DNA from: Clostridia bacterium
GTDB lineage: Bacteria; Bacillota; Clostridia; Christensenellales; Borkfalkiaceae
Reading direction: 5' to 3'
DNA length: 64,000 nt
Assembly (NCBI GenBank): GCA_017467275.1
Contig: JAFTSN010000027.1
Span: forward strand, 103,204-167,203
Of this stretch, positions 24,285 through 33,782 are shown piece after piece (the stretch's first letter is position 1; every line of letters starts with the position of its first letter). The notes beneath the pieces were generated by a model, which saw only the letters and a list, made by a program, of their open reading frames with translations, was not told where the DNA came from and searched no databases. The position numbers and the translations under genes are program-made.

Positions 24285-24327
24285 CTTATTATGGCCTTAT
24301 TATACCATAATAAGTTCTATTTGTCAA
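24285..24327 (-). promoter_or_regulatory. Toxin-antitoxin promoter with 10-bp palindromic operator
   Basis: TTGACA (24327-24322), 17-nt spacer, TATAAT (24304-24299). CTTATTATGG (24285-24294) and CCATAATAAG (24305-24314) are perfect inverted arms separated by 10 bp, straddling the -10. Binding there would block RNA polymerase. Confidence 0.8.
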
Positions 24328-24362
24328 TAGTAAATAAGAAAAACTCTAATATTTATTTTCTT

Positions 24363-25244
24363 TCACGCTTGAAAAGCCAACTCGAAAAAGGCTTCTATAT
24401 CCTCCGAAAAACACTCCACGTACCAATAAAAGTTCCGCCCCTCTTGATCTGTAATATTCAGCCAGTAGCCAAACATATTTCTACCCGTTAATTCTTTATC
24501 GTGATATTGAATCACGTATCCGTTTATAGAATATTCCGCTTCTCCTTCTTGATATAATTGTTTATCCGTATAGTCGTAATGCTCGTCCAACGGTTGATTC
24601 ATGGTAATCATATAATAATCGTCTGTTGTTTCCAATTCTCCGTATAAAGAAACAAAGACCACCGTGTTATCTTTTTGAAGCTGTACTCCAACACAAGTCG
24701 TATTTTGCAGATTTTGCACAAAATGAAACTCCTCAAAATAAGTTTTTGCTTCAGCCACTGTTATATCTGCCGTTTTTAAATCTTTACTACTATAAACATA
24801 CTTCGGTTCTTCGGGCTCCACAGGCTCAATAGGCTCCACGGGTACCACGGGCACCACAGGCTCCGAGGGTTTTCCCGACGTCGCAGGCGTATTTCTCCCA
24901 TTCAGCACGGGAATCAAAATTGCCACAAAAGCCAAGCAAGCCGCCAAGCCGCCCGCGACGCAGCCGCCAAACACAAACCGCCCTCTCTTGCTTTTGCCCG
25001 ATTTTTGCGTAAACGCAATCTCGCCCGCCGTCGATTCAGCCGTCGATTCAACCGCCGAACGCTCTGAAGCCGTCGCATTTTCCGTCCCTTCGGCAATCTC
25101 GCCCGCCGCCTGCTTCTCGGCATACCGCTTTCTCGCCGCTTCCATCAAGTCCTTGTGGCTTTCATACCAGCCCTCAAACCCGCCGTATCTTGCGTCAAGC
25201 TCCTCGCTTGACATCTGCTCCATTTTCTTTTCCAATTTACTCAT
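24363..25244 (-). CDS. Probable membrane anti-sigma factor
   Basis: 293 residues, overlapping the sigma gene by 8 nt, which strongly suggests a sigma/anti-sigma pair. A cytoplasmic N-terminal region of about 90 residues (start MSKLEKKMEQMSSEELDARY) precedes one TM (about 92-115). A Pro/Glu/Val-rich linker with VEPIEPVEPEEP repeats follows, then an extracellular domain of about 150 residues. No zinc anti-sigma HxxxCxxC motif is visible. The outer domain has no recognised family; it may sense the signal. Confidence 0.65.
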   Translation of the reverse strand: MSKLEKKMEQMSSEELDARYGGFEGWYESHKDLMEAARKRYAEKQAAGEIAEGTENATASERSAVESTAESTAGEIAFTQKSGKSKRGRFVFGGCVAGGLAACLAFVAILIPVLNGRNTPATSGKPSEPVVPVVPVEPIEPVEPEEPKYVYSSKDLKTADITVAEAKTYFEEFHFVQNLQNTTCVGVQLQKDNTVVFVSLYGELETTDDYYMITMNQPLDEHYDYTDKQLYQEGEAEYSINGYVIQYHDKELTGRNMFGYWLNITDQEGRNFYWYVECFSEDIEAFFELAFQA

Positions 25245-25755
25245 ATCTCAATTCAACCTTTAACTTTGCTCTTACTTTTCTGTAAATACCCCTTAACTGC
25301 CCGTACTCCGTGCCGTCTAATTTCGCGATCTCCTTAAGCTTATATCCGCATAGAACCCGCTTGACCACAATTCCCTGCTCCTCCTCGTTCAAATTCCTTA
25401 AAGAATCGTAAAACAGCAAATGGTCATAAACGGACGCCGCGGTCCCAAACGCACTCTCGCTTTTCACGTCGTCATAACCGAGCTCCCATTTATTCTTTTT
25501 GCGTAGATTCAACGCGCAATTCTTCGCCGCAACCGCCAAATAAGCCTTACTTTTCTCCGCGTCTGATTGAATCTCGCCGGCAATCAATTCGTAAAGGAGC
25601 TGTCCGCACACGTCTTCAGCCAATCCGTGGTCGTTCAAGATCGCATTCGCCACACTGAAAATAATTTTGACGTAATCCTTATACCACGCCTCTAGAATCC
25701 TCTTGTTCCCTTCGCGGAGTCCTTTCGCCAACTCTCCCAAAGTGTATTCTTTCAT
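25237..25755 (-). CDS. RNA polymerase sigma factor, sigma-70 (ECF-like) family
   Basis: 172 residues from ATG 25755 (GAAGAACGGG upstream); the longer reading to 25836 crosses the promoter. Region 2 (about 20-85, with DHGLAEDVCGQLLYELI) and region 4 (about 115-172, with LNEEEQGIVVKRVLCGYKLKEIA cut to the HTH core YKLKEIAKLDGT) match ECF sigma factors. It heads the operon with its membrane partner downstream. Confidence 0.82.
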   Translation of the reverse strand: MKEYTLGELAKGLREGNKRILEAWYKDYVKIIFSVANAILNDHGLAEDVCGQLLYELIAGEIQSDAEKSKAYLAVAAKNCALNLRKKNKWELGYDDVKSESAFGTAASVYDHLLFYDSLRNLNEEEQGIVVKRVLCGYKLKEIAKLDGTEYGQLRGIYRKVRAKLKVELRYE

Positions 25756-25792
25756 TCCCGTTCTTCTCTTTTGTGCAAATTTTCTGTTTAAT

Positions 25793-25821
25793 ATTATACA
25801 ATATATTTCCTTTGCTGTCAA
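25793..25821 (-). promoter_or_regulatory. Promoter of the sigma/anti-sigma operon
   Basis: TTGACA (25821-25816), 17-nt spacer, TATAAT (25798-25793). This is a housekeeping-type promoter, so the pair is not solely self-activated. Confidence 0.8.
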
Positions 25822-25840
25822 TTTTCCGCCAATCACAAGA

Positions 25841-25872
25841 CAAAAAACGTGCTTTTTTCAGCACGTTTTTTT
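25841..25872 (-). terminator. Terminator of the polysaccharide operon
   Basis: On the minus strand CGTGC-TGAAAAAA-GCACG followed by T6, 12 nt after the rfbB stop. Confidence 0.85.
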
Positions 25873-25883
25873 GTCCAAAGAAT

Positions 25884-26903
25884 TTAGCGTTTATCATACA
25901 TTTTCGAGTAATATTCTTTGTATTCTCCGCTGACGATCTCCTCCCACCAGCTTCGGTTGTCGAGATACCACTGTATCGTCTTTTTTATTCCCTCCTCAAA
26001 TTTCGTTTCGGGTAACCAACCGAGCTCCTCGCTGATCTTGGTGGGGTCGATCGCATAACGCATATCGTGCCCTTTTCTGTCTTTAACGAACGTGATAAGA
26101 CTTTCGCTCTTGCCGAGTGCCTTGCAAATAATTTTCACAATATCGATATTCCGCATCTCATTGTGCCCGCCGACGTTATACACCTCGCCCACGCGTCCCT
26201 TTCGGATAATCAAATCGATTGCCTTGCAGTGATCCTCCACGTAAAGCCAATCCCGAACGTTCAGCCCCTCGCCGTAGACGGGAAGCGGCTTATCGTTGAG
26301 CGCGTTTGCGATCATGAGCGGAATCAGCTTTTCAGGGAAATGATAGGGACCGTAATTATTGGAACAGCGCGAAATGGAAACGGGCAGATTATAGGTTCTA
26401 TAATACGCCAAAACGAGCAAATCCGCCGCCGCCTTGCTCGAGGAATAGGGCGAGCTCGTGTGAATGGGCGTCTCCTCCGTGAAAAAAAGGTCAGGCCTAT
26501 CGAGCGGCAAATCGCCGTAAACCTCGTCCGTCGAGACTTGGTGATAACGGATAATCCCATACTTTCGGCATGCGTCCATCAAAACGGCAGTTCCCATGAT
26601 GTTGGTCCGCAAAAACACTTCAGGATCCTCGATGCTCCGATCGACATGGCTCTCCGCTGCAAAATTCACAACGACGTCGGGTTTCTCCTCCTCAAAGAGC
26701 TTATAAACCGCCTCGCGGTCGCAGATATCCGCCTTGACAAATCGGAAATTCTTGTTTTCCATAACGGGCGCTAGCGTGGAGAGATTCCCCGCGTAGGTCA
26801 GCTTATCCAGACAAATAATCCGATCGCTCGGATATTTCCCGAGCATATAAAAGATAAAGTTCGAGCCGATAAACCCGGCTCCCCCGGTAACAATAATGGT
26901 CAT
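25884..26903 (-). CDS. rfbB: dTDP-glucose 4,6-dehydratase
   Basis: 339 residues, extended SDR fold: NAD site GGAGFIGSNF, YSSSK catalytic pair (YxxxK), and SRCSNNYGPYHFPEKLIP. It forms dTDP-4-keto-6-deoxyglucose. Its stop-proximal terminator closes the operon. The start overlaps the rfbA stop by one base. rmlC and rmlD are absent, so the keto sugar is presumably passed to the DegT aminotransferase encoded upstream. Confidence 0.96.
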   Translation of the reverse strand: MTIIVTGGAGFIGSNFIFYMLGKYPSDRIICLDKLTYAGNLSTLAPVMENKNFRFVKADICDREAVYKLFEEEKPDVVVNFAAESHVDRSIEDPEVFLRTNIMGTAVLMDACRKYGIIRYHQVSTDEVYGDLPLDRPDLFFTEETPIHTSSPYSSSKAAADLLVLAYYRTYNLPVSISRCSNNYGPYHFPEKLIPLMIANALNDKPLPVYGEGLNVRDWLYVEDHCKAIDLIIRKGRVGEVYNVGGHNEMRNIDIVKIICKALGKSESLITFVKDRKGHDMRYAIDPTKISEELGWLPETKFEEGIKKTIQWYLDNRSWWEEIVSGEYKEYYSKMYDKR

Positions 26904-27775
26904 TATTCCTCTCCGTTTGCAAGGGCTAAAAGATATTCCCCGTATTCCGTCTGCTTGAGCTTTTCTCCGAGCGCTTTAAGCTGTGCGGTGGTAATAAAAC
27001 CGCGCCGCCATGCGATCTCCTCAATGCAAGCGATATAGAGCCCCTGCATTTCCTGAACGGTTTTCACAAATCCGCTCGCCTTATGCATACCCTTGGGCGT
27101 TCCTGTGTCTAACCACACCATACCGCGCCCTAAAAGCTCCACGTGCAGCTCCCCTGCCTTTAAGTATTCGTTATTCACCGCCGTGATCTCGATTTCTCCA
27201 CGCTTCGAGGGCTTCACGCTTTTCGCAATCTCGACCACCCTGTTATCGTAGAAATAGAGTCCGGGAACAGCATAATTGGACTTGGGCACCTCGGGCTTTT
27301 CCTCAATGGAAAGCACTTTCCCGCTCTTATCGAATTCAACCACGCCGAACGCACGCGCGTCCTTCACGGGGAATCCGAAAATCGTTGCCCCGCTCTGCCG
27401 CGTTTGCGCTTTTTTAAGCATTCTGGTGAAATCCTTACCGTAGAACACGTTATCGCCCAAGATCAAGCAAACGTTATCCTTACCGATAAATTCCTCGCCG
27501 AGAATAAACGCGTCGGCAAGCCCTCGCGGTTCCTCCTGCACGCAGTAGGAAATATGTACGCCGATCTCACTGCCGTCTCCTAATAACTCCTTATAGGAAG
27601 TAATCGCCTCGGGCGTGGAAATGAGTAAGATATCCCGAATCCCCGCCAAAAGCAAAACGGACAGAGGATAGTAAATCAGCGGCTTATCGTAAATCGGCAA
27701 AAGCTGTTTGGAAACCGCCTTTGTGATCGGATAGAGCCTTGTACCCTTTCCTCCCGCCAAAATAATTCCTTTCAT
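26903..27775 (-). CDS. rfbA: Glucose-1-phosphate thymidylyltransferase
   Basis: 290 residues. N-terminal [20 protein letters not shown] (nucleotide-binding signature), then [10 protein letters not shown] and [20 protein letters not shown]. It makes dTDP-glucose from dTTP and glucose 1-phosphate. It is adjacent to rfbB within the operon. Confidence 0.96.
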   Translation of the reverse strand: MKGIILAGGKGTRLYPITKAVSKQLLPIYDKPLIYYPLSVLLLAGIRDILLISTPEAITSYKELLGDGSEIGVHISYCVQEEPRGLADAFILGEEFIGKDNVCLILGDNVFYGKDFTRMLKKAQTRQSGATIFGFPVKDARAFGVVEFDKSGKVLSIEEKPEVPKSNYAVPGLYFYDNRVVEIAKSVKPSKRGEIEITAVNNEYLKAGELHVELLGRGMVWLDTGTPKGMHKASGFVKTVQEMQGLYIACIEEIAWRRGFITTAQLKALGEKLKQTEYGEYLLALANGEE

Positions 27776-27786
27776 AATCCCTCACT

Positions 27787-28923
27787 TTAATCCTGTTTTT
27801 TATGAAAAAGTTTTTTATCCAAAACCTTGAAAAAAGGTCTTTCGATCAAATATATCCTTATTAAATCTATCACGGTACAAACAATGTAAATCGCAAGAAC
27901 AGATCCAATCGCATGAATCGCAAGCTTTCCAAGTTTGGAAGTAAATTGCCCCACGTTGTTTAACAAATCCCCCCAAAGCCAACGCCGCATCGTATCGCTG
28001 TTCGCATGAATCAAAAGCACGCCAAAAGCTGCGCTCGCCACCTTATTGATAAACTTGCACTCGAAATGTACGTTTTTAAAAAACATAAACGCACAAAAGG
28101 CAGTAGCAACCGCTAAAATCTTATTAGAGTCAGCCACAAAATAAAACGCAAATCCATCTTGATTCAGTTTTGTCCCCAACCAGGCACAGCACACAACGCT
28201 CAGCGCAGAAACAATAAATACGCTTACCGCCAAGATTCCCCAAATTTTACGATTGGAAAAAAGAGCAATCGGATAGATTCGTACAAACGAAGCAATAAAA
28301 TACAAAACAATAAACCACGACACATAATTCATCGTAACGGAAAACTTCGGCACGGTTCCTATAATTATGTAGACAAACGAACAAAGCGCTATCAATAAAA
28401 GGTGTTGCTGTTTATTCATATTTTGAATAAGAATATTTAAAAACGGAATAAACAAAAAGAACAGAAGATAACAGCTCGTAAATCCCGTGCCAACGTTATA
28501 AATCGGTAAAAATGCTTTGACCAAGCCTTTTAAGGAAAACGGCTCGTAGCCCGTTATCAAAAAAATAAAATAGAAAACGATTTTGTAAAATTCAATCTCC
28601 AATAAAAGCTTTAAAAATTTTTTCAGCGTTATATTGGATTTGCACATGAAATAACCCGTTATTAAAACAAAACAGTTAATTCCCGTCTTTCCCCATGCGC
28701 CGAATAAAAGCAAAAACAATGAATTCCCCGAAAGCGGATCGGCATTAATAAACGATAACAACCCCGAATTAACCACATAATGATGCGCCACAATTAAAAG
28801 CATCGTAATTATGCGGAATAATTCTATCCCCGAATCCCTATTCGTTTTTTGTTCAAGAGGCGCAGAAAAGCCTACCCCTCCCCCTGACTTAATTGGTTCG
28901 TTTTTTACTTCCGTGTTTTCCAT
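27787..28923 (-). CDS. Acyltransferase 3 family membrane protein (O-acetyltransferase)
   Basis: 378 residues, about 10 hydrophobic segments. The IELFRIITMLLIVAHHYVV start with paired His is characteristic of acyltransferase-3 (OafA/WecH-like) proteins that acetylate surface sugars. It lies between rfbA (11 nt) and the aminotransferase gene (9 nt) in the operon. Which sugar is acylated cannot be told. Confidence 0.88.
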   Translation of the reverse strand: MENTEVKNEPIKSGGGVGFSAPLEQKTNRDSGIELFRIITMLLIVAHHYVVNSGLLSFINADPLSGNSLFLLLFGAWGKTGINCFVLITGYFMCKSNITLKKFLKLLLEIEFYKIVFYFIFLITGYEPFSLKGLVKAFLPIYNVGTGFTSCYLLFFLFIPFLNILIQNMNKQQHLLLIALCSFVYIIIGTVPKFSVTMNYVSWFIVLYFIASFVRIYPIALFSNRKIWGILAVSVFIVSALSVVCCAWLGTKLNQDGFAFYFVADSNKILAVATAFCAFMFFKNVHFECKFINKVASAAFGVLLIHANSDTMRRWLWGDLLNNVGQFTSKLGKLAIHAIGSVLAIYIVCTVIDLIRIYLIERPFFKVLDKKLFHKKQD

Positions 28924-28932
28924 ATTAACACC

Positions 28933-30018
28933 TCACTTCAAAATTGCGTCCACAATCCGATCGACGTCCTCAAGCGGCAAATGTGCATACATGGGCAAGC
29001 ACAGCACGTTCCTCGAATAGTATTTCGCATTCGGCGTATTTTCCGTCATATCCTTTCCGAACTCCTTGTTCTCGGAAACCAGCGGATAGAAATATTTCCT
29101 TGCGAAAATATTTTGCGCCGCCAACTTATTCGCGAGCTCGTCACGGTCCAATCCGAATTTTTCCTTTGCCACGAGAACGGGATAATACGCATAGTTTTGC
29201 TTGATTCCCTCGTGGATGGGCGGCAATGTCAACCCCGCCACTTTTCCAAGTTTCTCGTTATAGCGCTCAAACGCCTGTTTTCTCGACTCCAGCTCCTCGT
29301 CTAAATGCCGCAAATTACAAATCCCCATAGCGGCTTGAAACTCGTTCATTTTTGCGTTGGTCCCAAAACAGGTAAGCTCCTCTCCGCAAACGCCGAAATT
29401 GCGTTGCTCTGCAATCTTTTTTGCAAGCGCCCCGTCCTTAAAGCACAGCCCGCCGCCCTCAATGGTATGAAAGACCTTGGTGGCATGAAAGGAGAGCATG
29501 GATATATCGCCGTAATCGGCAATCCCCTTCCCCTTGTACTCCACGCCGAACACGTGCGCCGCGTCGTAGATCACTTTTAAACTATGCTTGTCCGCAATCT
29601 TTTGAATGGCGTCCACCTCGCAAATATTGCCGTAAACGTGCACGCCGAGGATCGCCACCGTCTTATCCGTGATAAGCGCTTCAATCTTGCTCTCATCGAT
29701 GGTATAATCGGGTTTTACGTCGCAGAACACGGGCACGCACCCCGCCTGCACGATCGCATTCGTCGTAGAAGCAAACGTAAAGGGGGTTGTAATGATCTCC
29801 CCTTTGAGCCCCAACGCCTTCAAGGCGCAATAAAGCGCAAGATGCCCGTTGACGAACAGCTCGATATTTTCTACTTTCAGCCTTTTTTTCAGTTCTTCCT
29901 TCAGCCGATTGTGGATGGGACCCATATTCGTGAGGTGGGTAGTCTCCCAAATACTTTTGATCTCCTCACAATACTCCTCAAACCTCGGCATCGACGATTT
30001 CGTTACGTTAATAGCCAT
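28933..30018 (-). CDS. DegT/DnrJ/EryC1 family sugar aminotransferase
   Basis: 361 residues, PLP-dependent. TTPFTFASTTNAIV, DAAHVFGVEYKGKG and the Schiff-base Lys in SFHATKVFHTIEGGG are all present. With RfbA and RfbB in the operon it most likely aminates dTDP-4-keto-6-deoxyglucose at C4 (WecE/VioA-like); a C3 aminotransferase is less likely because no 3,4-ketoisomerase is present. GGAAAG-type site before the ATG. Confidence 0.88.
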   Translation of the reverse strand: MAINVTKSSMPRFEEYCEEIKSIWETTHLTNMGPIHNRLKEELKKRLKVENIELFVNGHLALYCALKALGLKGEIITTPFTFASTTNAIVQAGCVPVFCDVKPDYTIDESKIEALITDKTVAILGVHVYGNICEVDAIQKIADKHSLKVIYDAAHVFGVEYKGKGIADYGDISMLSFHATKVFHTIEGGGLCFKDGALAKKIAEQRNFGVCGEELTCFGTNAKMNEFQAAMGICNLRHLDEELESRKQAFERYNEKLGKVAGLTLPPIHEGIKQNYAYYPVLVAKEKFGLDRDELANKLAAQNIFARKYFYPLVSENKEFGKDMTENTPNAKYYSRNVLCLPMYAHLPLEDVDRIVDAILK

Positions 30019-30049
30019 TTTTTTCTTTCCTTAAAATTAAAGCTCCCGT

Positions 30050-31351
30050 TTAAACAAGTGGAAATAGAATAGGCACTAAAATAATCAGTACCAACATAGC
30101 CAAAATTGTCATAGGTCCTGCATATTTTAAATAGTCGCTAAATTTATATTCCGCAATCATCGACATTCCAATAGTGGTATTTGCAAGAGGGGTTGCAACC
30201 GCCATCGCACCAGCTATCGTCAAGCCTACCGCAAACGAATATGTATTGTATCCCATTTTTGTCGTGATGGAAAACACCACGGGCAACACGATTGTAAGAA
30301 CGGTTGAATTTGACAAAAATTGCGTTAAAACAACCACCAAAATAATAAATGCAACATAAAGCCAGAAAGCCGAAACATTCTCTCCGAATAAGCCAATAAA
30401 CCAAGTAGCAAGTAACTCCCCGCCACCGCTCGAATTAAGCCCTGCGGCAATACCTAAACACGCACAAAACCAAATTGCAAGATTCCAATTTATACTTTTT
30501 AACGCTTCCTTATGAGATATACAACCAGTTAACACGCATATTAACGCAGAAATTAATGCAACCGTTCCCACGTTAAAAGCGGGAATCACTTTTTTAATTG
30601 TATCGGCAAGAACAAATAAAACCAGCGTAAAGATAAAAATAATCGCCATCAAGATCATTTTACCTTTCTTATATTCCTTTTTCGGCTCATCATTGCTTAC
30701 GGGAACGTTCGTATAATCTTCTCTCTTTCCCCAAATTTTCTTTCCCAAAGGATACCCAACAAAACCCGCATATAAAACAAGTAGTATGATAATCGTAAAT
30801 CCTGGAACGGAAAAGGTAAAAAAGCTAAAGCCCTTTCCCTCGCCGAGGAATGCCTCTAAAAGTCCGTTCGCCGTAAGTTGCGTAGTCGATCCAACCAAAG
30901 TTGCGGCACCACCGATAACCGCCGCCATCGAAACGGGCATGATCACGTTTTTAAACCGAACATTTTCATTGGACGACGAAATCCCCGTCAAAATAGAGAT
31001 CATGATTGCAAGCGTAGCAATATTGGAAAGAAACGCTGAAATCAAAGCAGTAATCGCCGTACTGAACATCACCACTAATCGCTCATTCCCCTTTGCCAAG
31101 CTGATCACTTTATTCCCGACAAGTTGCGCAAGCCCCGTATTAAACGTGGCTTGTCCGACAACCATCATCGCACAAATGAGCACAATGGTGCTACCACCGA
31201 AATTTTTAAACCCGTCGCTGAATGAAACGACGTTTGTCAAGAGCATTGCGACCAAACCTAAAAGCGCTACCGTAGCCGTGGGTAATTTATTCCAAATAAA
31301 CAACGCCACAACGACTGCAAAAATAATTAAACTAATAACCGCAGGCGACAT
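30050..31351 (-). CDS. SLC13/ArsB-type anion transporter family permease
   Basis: 433 residues with about 11-12 TM segments. SNIATLAIMISILTGIS and a C-terminal FLSNSTVLTIVLPVVFS give the paired SN-T motifs of the DASS/ion-transporter superfamily, which move dicarboxylates, sulfate or similar anions. It is unusual inside a polysaccharide locus. Its substrate is unknown; a role in supplying or recycling a carboxylate substituent would be speculation. It lies 21 nt after the ATP-grasp gene. Confidence 0.82.
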   Translation of the reverse strand: MSPAVISLIIFAVVVALFIWNKLPTATVALLGLVAMLLTNVVSFSDGFKNFGGSTIVLICAMMVVGQATFNTGLAQLVGNKVISLAKGNERLVVMFSTAITALISAFLSNIATLAIMISILTGISSSNENVRFKNVIMPVSMAAVIGGAATLVGSTTQLTANGLLEAFLGEGKGFSFFTFSVPGFTIIILLVLYAGFVGYPLGKKIWGKREDYTNVPVSNDEPKKEYKKGKMILMAIIFIFTLVLFVLADTIKKVIPAFNVGTVALISALICVLTGCISHKEALKSINWNLAIWFCACLGIAAGLNSSGGGELLATWFIGLFGENVSAFWLYVAFIILVVVLTQFLSNSTVLTIVLPVVFSITTKMGYNTYSFAVGLTIAGAMAVATPLANTTIGMSMIAEYKFSDYLKYAGPMTILAMLVLIILVPILFPLV

Positions 31352-31372
31352 ATTTTCTCCTTTTTAAATCTT

Positions 31373-32500
31373 TTATTTCCACCAAAACTCTTTCGTTGGT
31401 TTCCAACCGATTAAATCTTCAAATTCTTTTTTCATTCCTCTGCCGTACCACATTTGCCAAATAAATTCTCCCGCAAAATTCCCTTCGATTACACACCATC
31501 CATTGGGCGTTAAAGCAAAATCCCACCCCACGTATCCAAGTTCAGGCAGTTCTTCCGCCAAGCGATAAGCAAGCTCCACCGCCTCGCGCCAATGAGGAAT
31601 TTGAAATCCCTTGAATGTAACCCCCGTATCGGGATGCTTTTCAACAATCTCGCCGTTTTCTTTATATCCATCCGACCAAACAACGCCCGTTTCAGCATCT
31701 ACCCCTGCAGAATAACCACCGCATCCAGCGCTCGCCACAAACCCACCTGACGCTCCAAATTTTATCCAAGGACAATAAAAATGAATTTTATTATCCGCGC
31801 CGCGAACTGTTGTTGCTCTGATGATATTTACCGAATTTGGATGAACGATACCTAACCTTATATCTTGTTCGACGATTTCCTCTAAAACAAGCGCTGTATT
31901 ATCCTTTGCCCATGTGATTTTTGATTTAATAGCCACGATTTCAGAAAGCAAATGATCAAATAAGGCTTTTTCCGAATTATAATTGCCGATATTATCTTTA
32001 TGAACGCCAACCGCCAATCCCAAGCTCTCCGATTTTACCACAAAAGTCGGATGCTTACGCACAAATTGCTGAAACACTTGGAAATCTTCCACCGTTGAAA
32101 TGCGAATCATGTCTCGCTTATAATACTTTTTAAGTCGAACGTACGCTTCGTATTTATTGTTTAAAATATGTGCGTCGTTTTTATCGTTCAAATGCCAAAC
32201 GTATAAAAACCTATTCCGAAAGGTAATATAAGAACTTTTTTCTATATGTTTTTTATGGAATAGTCCATAGAAAAATTCCTCTCCTATATTACTGCCGTAA
32301 ACCCAATAATCATAAATTGATTGAAAAAACAATGCGTCCGCTTCTTCCTTGGATATCTGTGGCACAACGTTTTTTATCGTCGCATAAATGGTCTCAGTCA
32401 TTTTTTGCGTATAAATTTCTTTCTTGGCAGAATAAATAGCTTTACCCGTCTCTATAATTTCTTTTGGATCATCCGTAATATAAATATCCACCAATCGCAC
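31373..32500 (-). CDS. Sugar-transfer-associated ATP-grasp protein
   Basis: 375 residues. The C-terminal half shows the ATP-grasp pattern: FVVKSESLGLAVGVHK (nucleotide loop), ALVLEEIVEQD, then LGYVGWDFALTPNGWCVIEGNFAGE (metal ligands). The whole matches the ATP-grasp family repeatedly found in capsule loci. Such enzymes join a carboxylate to an amine or thiol using ATP. It is the first of three consecutive ATP-grasp genes. Confidence 0.8.
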   Translation of the reverse strand: MRLVDIYITDDPKEIIETGKAIYSAKKEIYTQKMTETIYATIKNVVPQISKEEADALFFQSIYDYWVYGSNIGEEFFYGLFHKKHIEKSSYITFRNRFLYVWHLNDKNDAHILNNKYEAYVRLKKYYKRDMIRISTVEDFQVFQQFVRKHPTFVVKSESLGLAVGVHKDNIGNYNSEKALFDHLLSEIVAIKSKITWAKDNTALVLEEIVEQDIRLGIVHPNSVNIIRATTVRGADNKIHFYCPWIKFGASGGFVASAGCGGYSAGVDAETGVVWSDGYKENGEIVEKHPDTGVTFKGFQIPHWREAVELAYRLAEELPELGYVGWDFALTPNGWCVIEGNFAGEFIWQMWYGRGMKKEFEDLIGWKPTKEFWWK

Positions 32501-32504
32501 CTCT

Positions 32505-33770
32505 TTACCCTAATACTTTAGGGTTAAACTGTGAAACCAACATATTTTCCCCGTTTTCATCACAAACAATCAGTTTCGATTGCACCCATTCCACCACGGA
32601 ACGCACCTTTTCCAAATCCGACAAAATCACAATCTCACAAATTCTTTGTTTTACGTCTCCCGTTTGCGGAACGCTTTCTCCCACAAAATATCGCTGCGCA
32701 ACGGTGACCACATTTTCATGAGCGGAAATCTCCTCCAAGCCATCAAACCGAGCAATCGTTCCCGCTCGAGCCGATACCAAAAGCTGCACGGAAATTTTTC
32801 CGTTTAAATTATACGCTGTCGCCAACCGACCGGAATAATCGTCTATCTCTCCTCCGAGCGCGAGTTTAATCATTTCTTTCATTAAATTTATGCCCGTTGC
32901 TTGCAACAAAAGATTTTCATATTCAGTCCCAGGAAGCCTTAACCCCGGGTCGTAGAATCTAACGGTCTCCCCGTCAATAAATCCTTGCATAAAAACTGTT
33001 CCGTTCTTGATCCCGATTCCTTTTAAGGCATTTACAACCCTTGAATGCACCTTATCCAAATACATCTTTGTGTTTACGGAAGGGGAAACCGAACCTATAC
33101 ACTGTTTATTTAATCCGTCCTCCGCTTTTCCTAAGTATCGATTCCCTGTCCTAGTCAAATACGCTTCCCCGTCTTTAAAAACGTAGGACATTGAAAAATC
33201 CTGTTTCCCGACCATATATTTTTCAATAATGGCAAGCCCGTTGGTAGATTCTTTTTTCGCCCTCGGTAAAGCTTCCTCGAGCTCCTTTTGCGTATAACAA
33301 ACAGATTGTCCGCGAGAACCTCGGCTGTCCACGGGTTTTACCAAAACCGGATATTCTATTTTTTCACTTCCAATTTCTTCCTCTGCATATTGAGGAATAA
33401 CGTCCACATTATACTTGCGGCACATATCCTTAAAGGCATTTTTATCGGTCAGCATAAAATATTGCTCTGCCGTACCGTAACAAGGCAAATTTAACCGCTC
33501 GCAAATCTGTTGATGCGGACGTTGTCCTATATCGTTACAGAAATTAAGAACGCCGTCAATTGAATTTTCCTTACACCACGCCACGATCTTGTCCACGTCG
33601 AGAACGTTAAAATATAATGCCTCGTCCGCAATCTGCTTGGCTGGAGCGTCTTTGAGGGGCAAACTATCTGTTACCGCAGTATACACGCCCAATTCTTTCG
33701 CCGCTTCCACAACCTTAACATGAACGATGTTACCGCAAAGGATCAATAATTTTTTTCCTGCAAGATTCAT
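32505..33770 (-). CDS. ATP-grasp ligase, carbamoyl-phosphate-synthase-like
   Basis: 421 residues. Pre-ATP-grasp Rossmann half (KKLLILCGNIVHVKVVEAAKELG in part), then YPVLVKPVDSRGSRGQSVCY (ATP loop), LAIIEKYMVGKQDFSMSYVF, and a substrate/metal region with RFYDPGLRLPGTEYENL. It resembles PurT/LabP-type ligases that make amide bonds with amino acids. The specific acceptor is unknown; the 4-amino sugar of this locus is a candidate. Confidence 0.82.
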   Translation of the reverse strand: MNLAGKKLLILCGNIVHVKVVEAAKELGVYTAVTDSLPLKDAPAKQIADEALYFNVLDVDKIVAWCKENSIDGVLNFCNDIGQRPHQQICERLNLPCYGTAEQYFMLTDKNAFKDMCRKYNVDVIPQYAEEEIGSEKIEYPVLVKPVDSRGSRGQSVCYTQKELEEALPRAKKESTNGLAIIEKYMVGKQDFSMSYVFKDGEAYLTRTGNRYLGKAEDGLNKQCIGSVSPSVNTKMYLDKVHSRVVNALKGIGIKNGTVFMQGFIDGETVRFYDPGLRLPGTEYENLLLQATGINLMKEMIKLALGGEIDDYSGRLATAYNLNGKISVQLLVSARAGTIARFDGLEEISAHENVVTVAQRYFVGESVPQTGDVKQRICEIVILSDLEKVRSVVEWVQSKLIVCDENGENMLVSQFNPKVLG

Positions 33771-33782
33771 AACCGATTATCC

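Noticed and set aside
30786-31367. 193-residue plus-strand frame opposite the SLC13 permease
   Set aside because: Complement of regular membrane-protein codons, no start signals.
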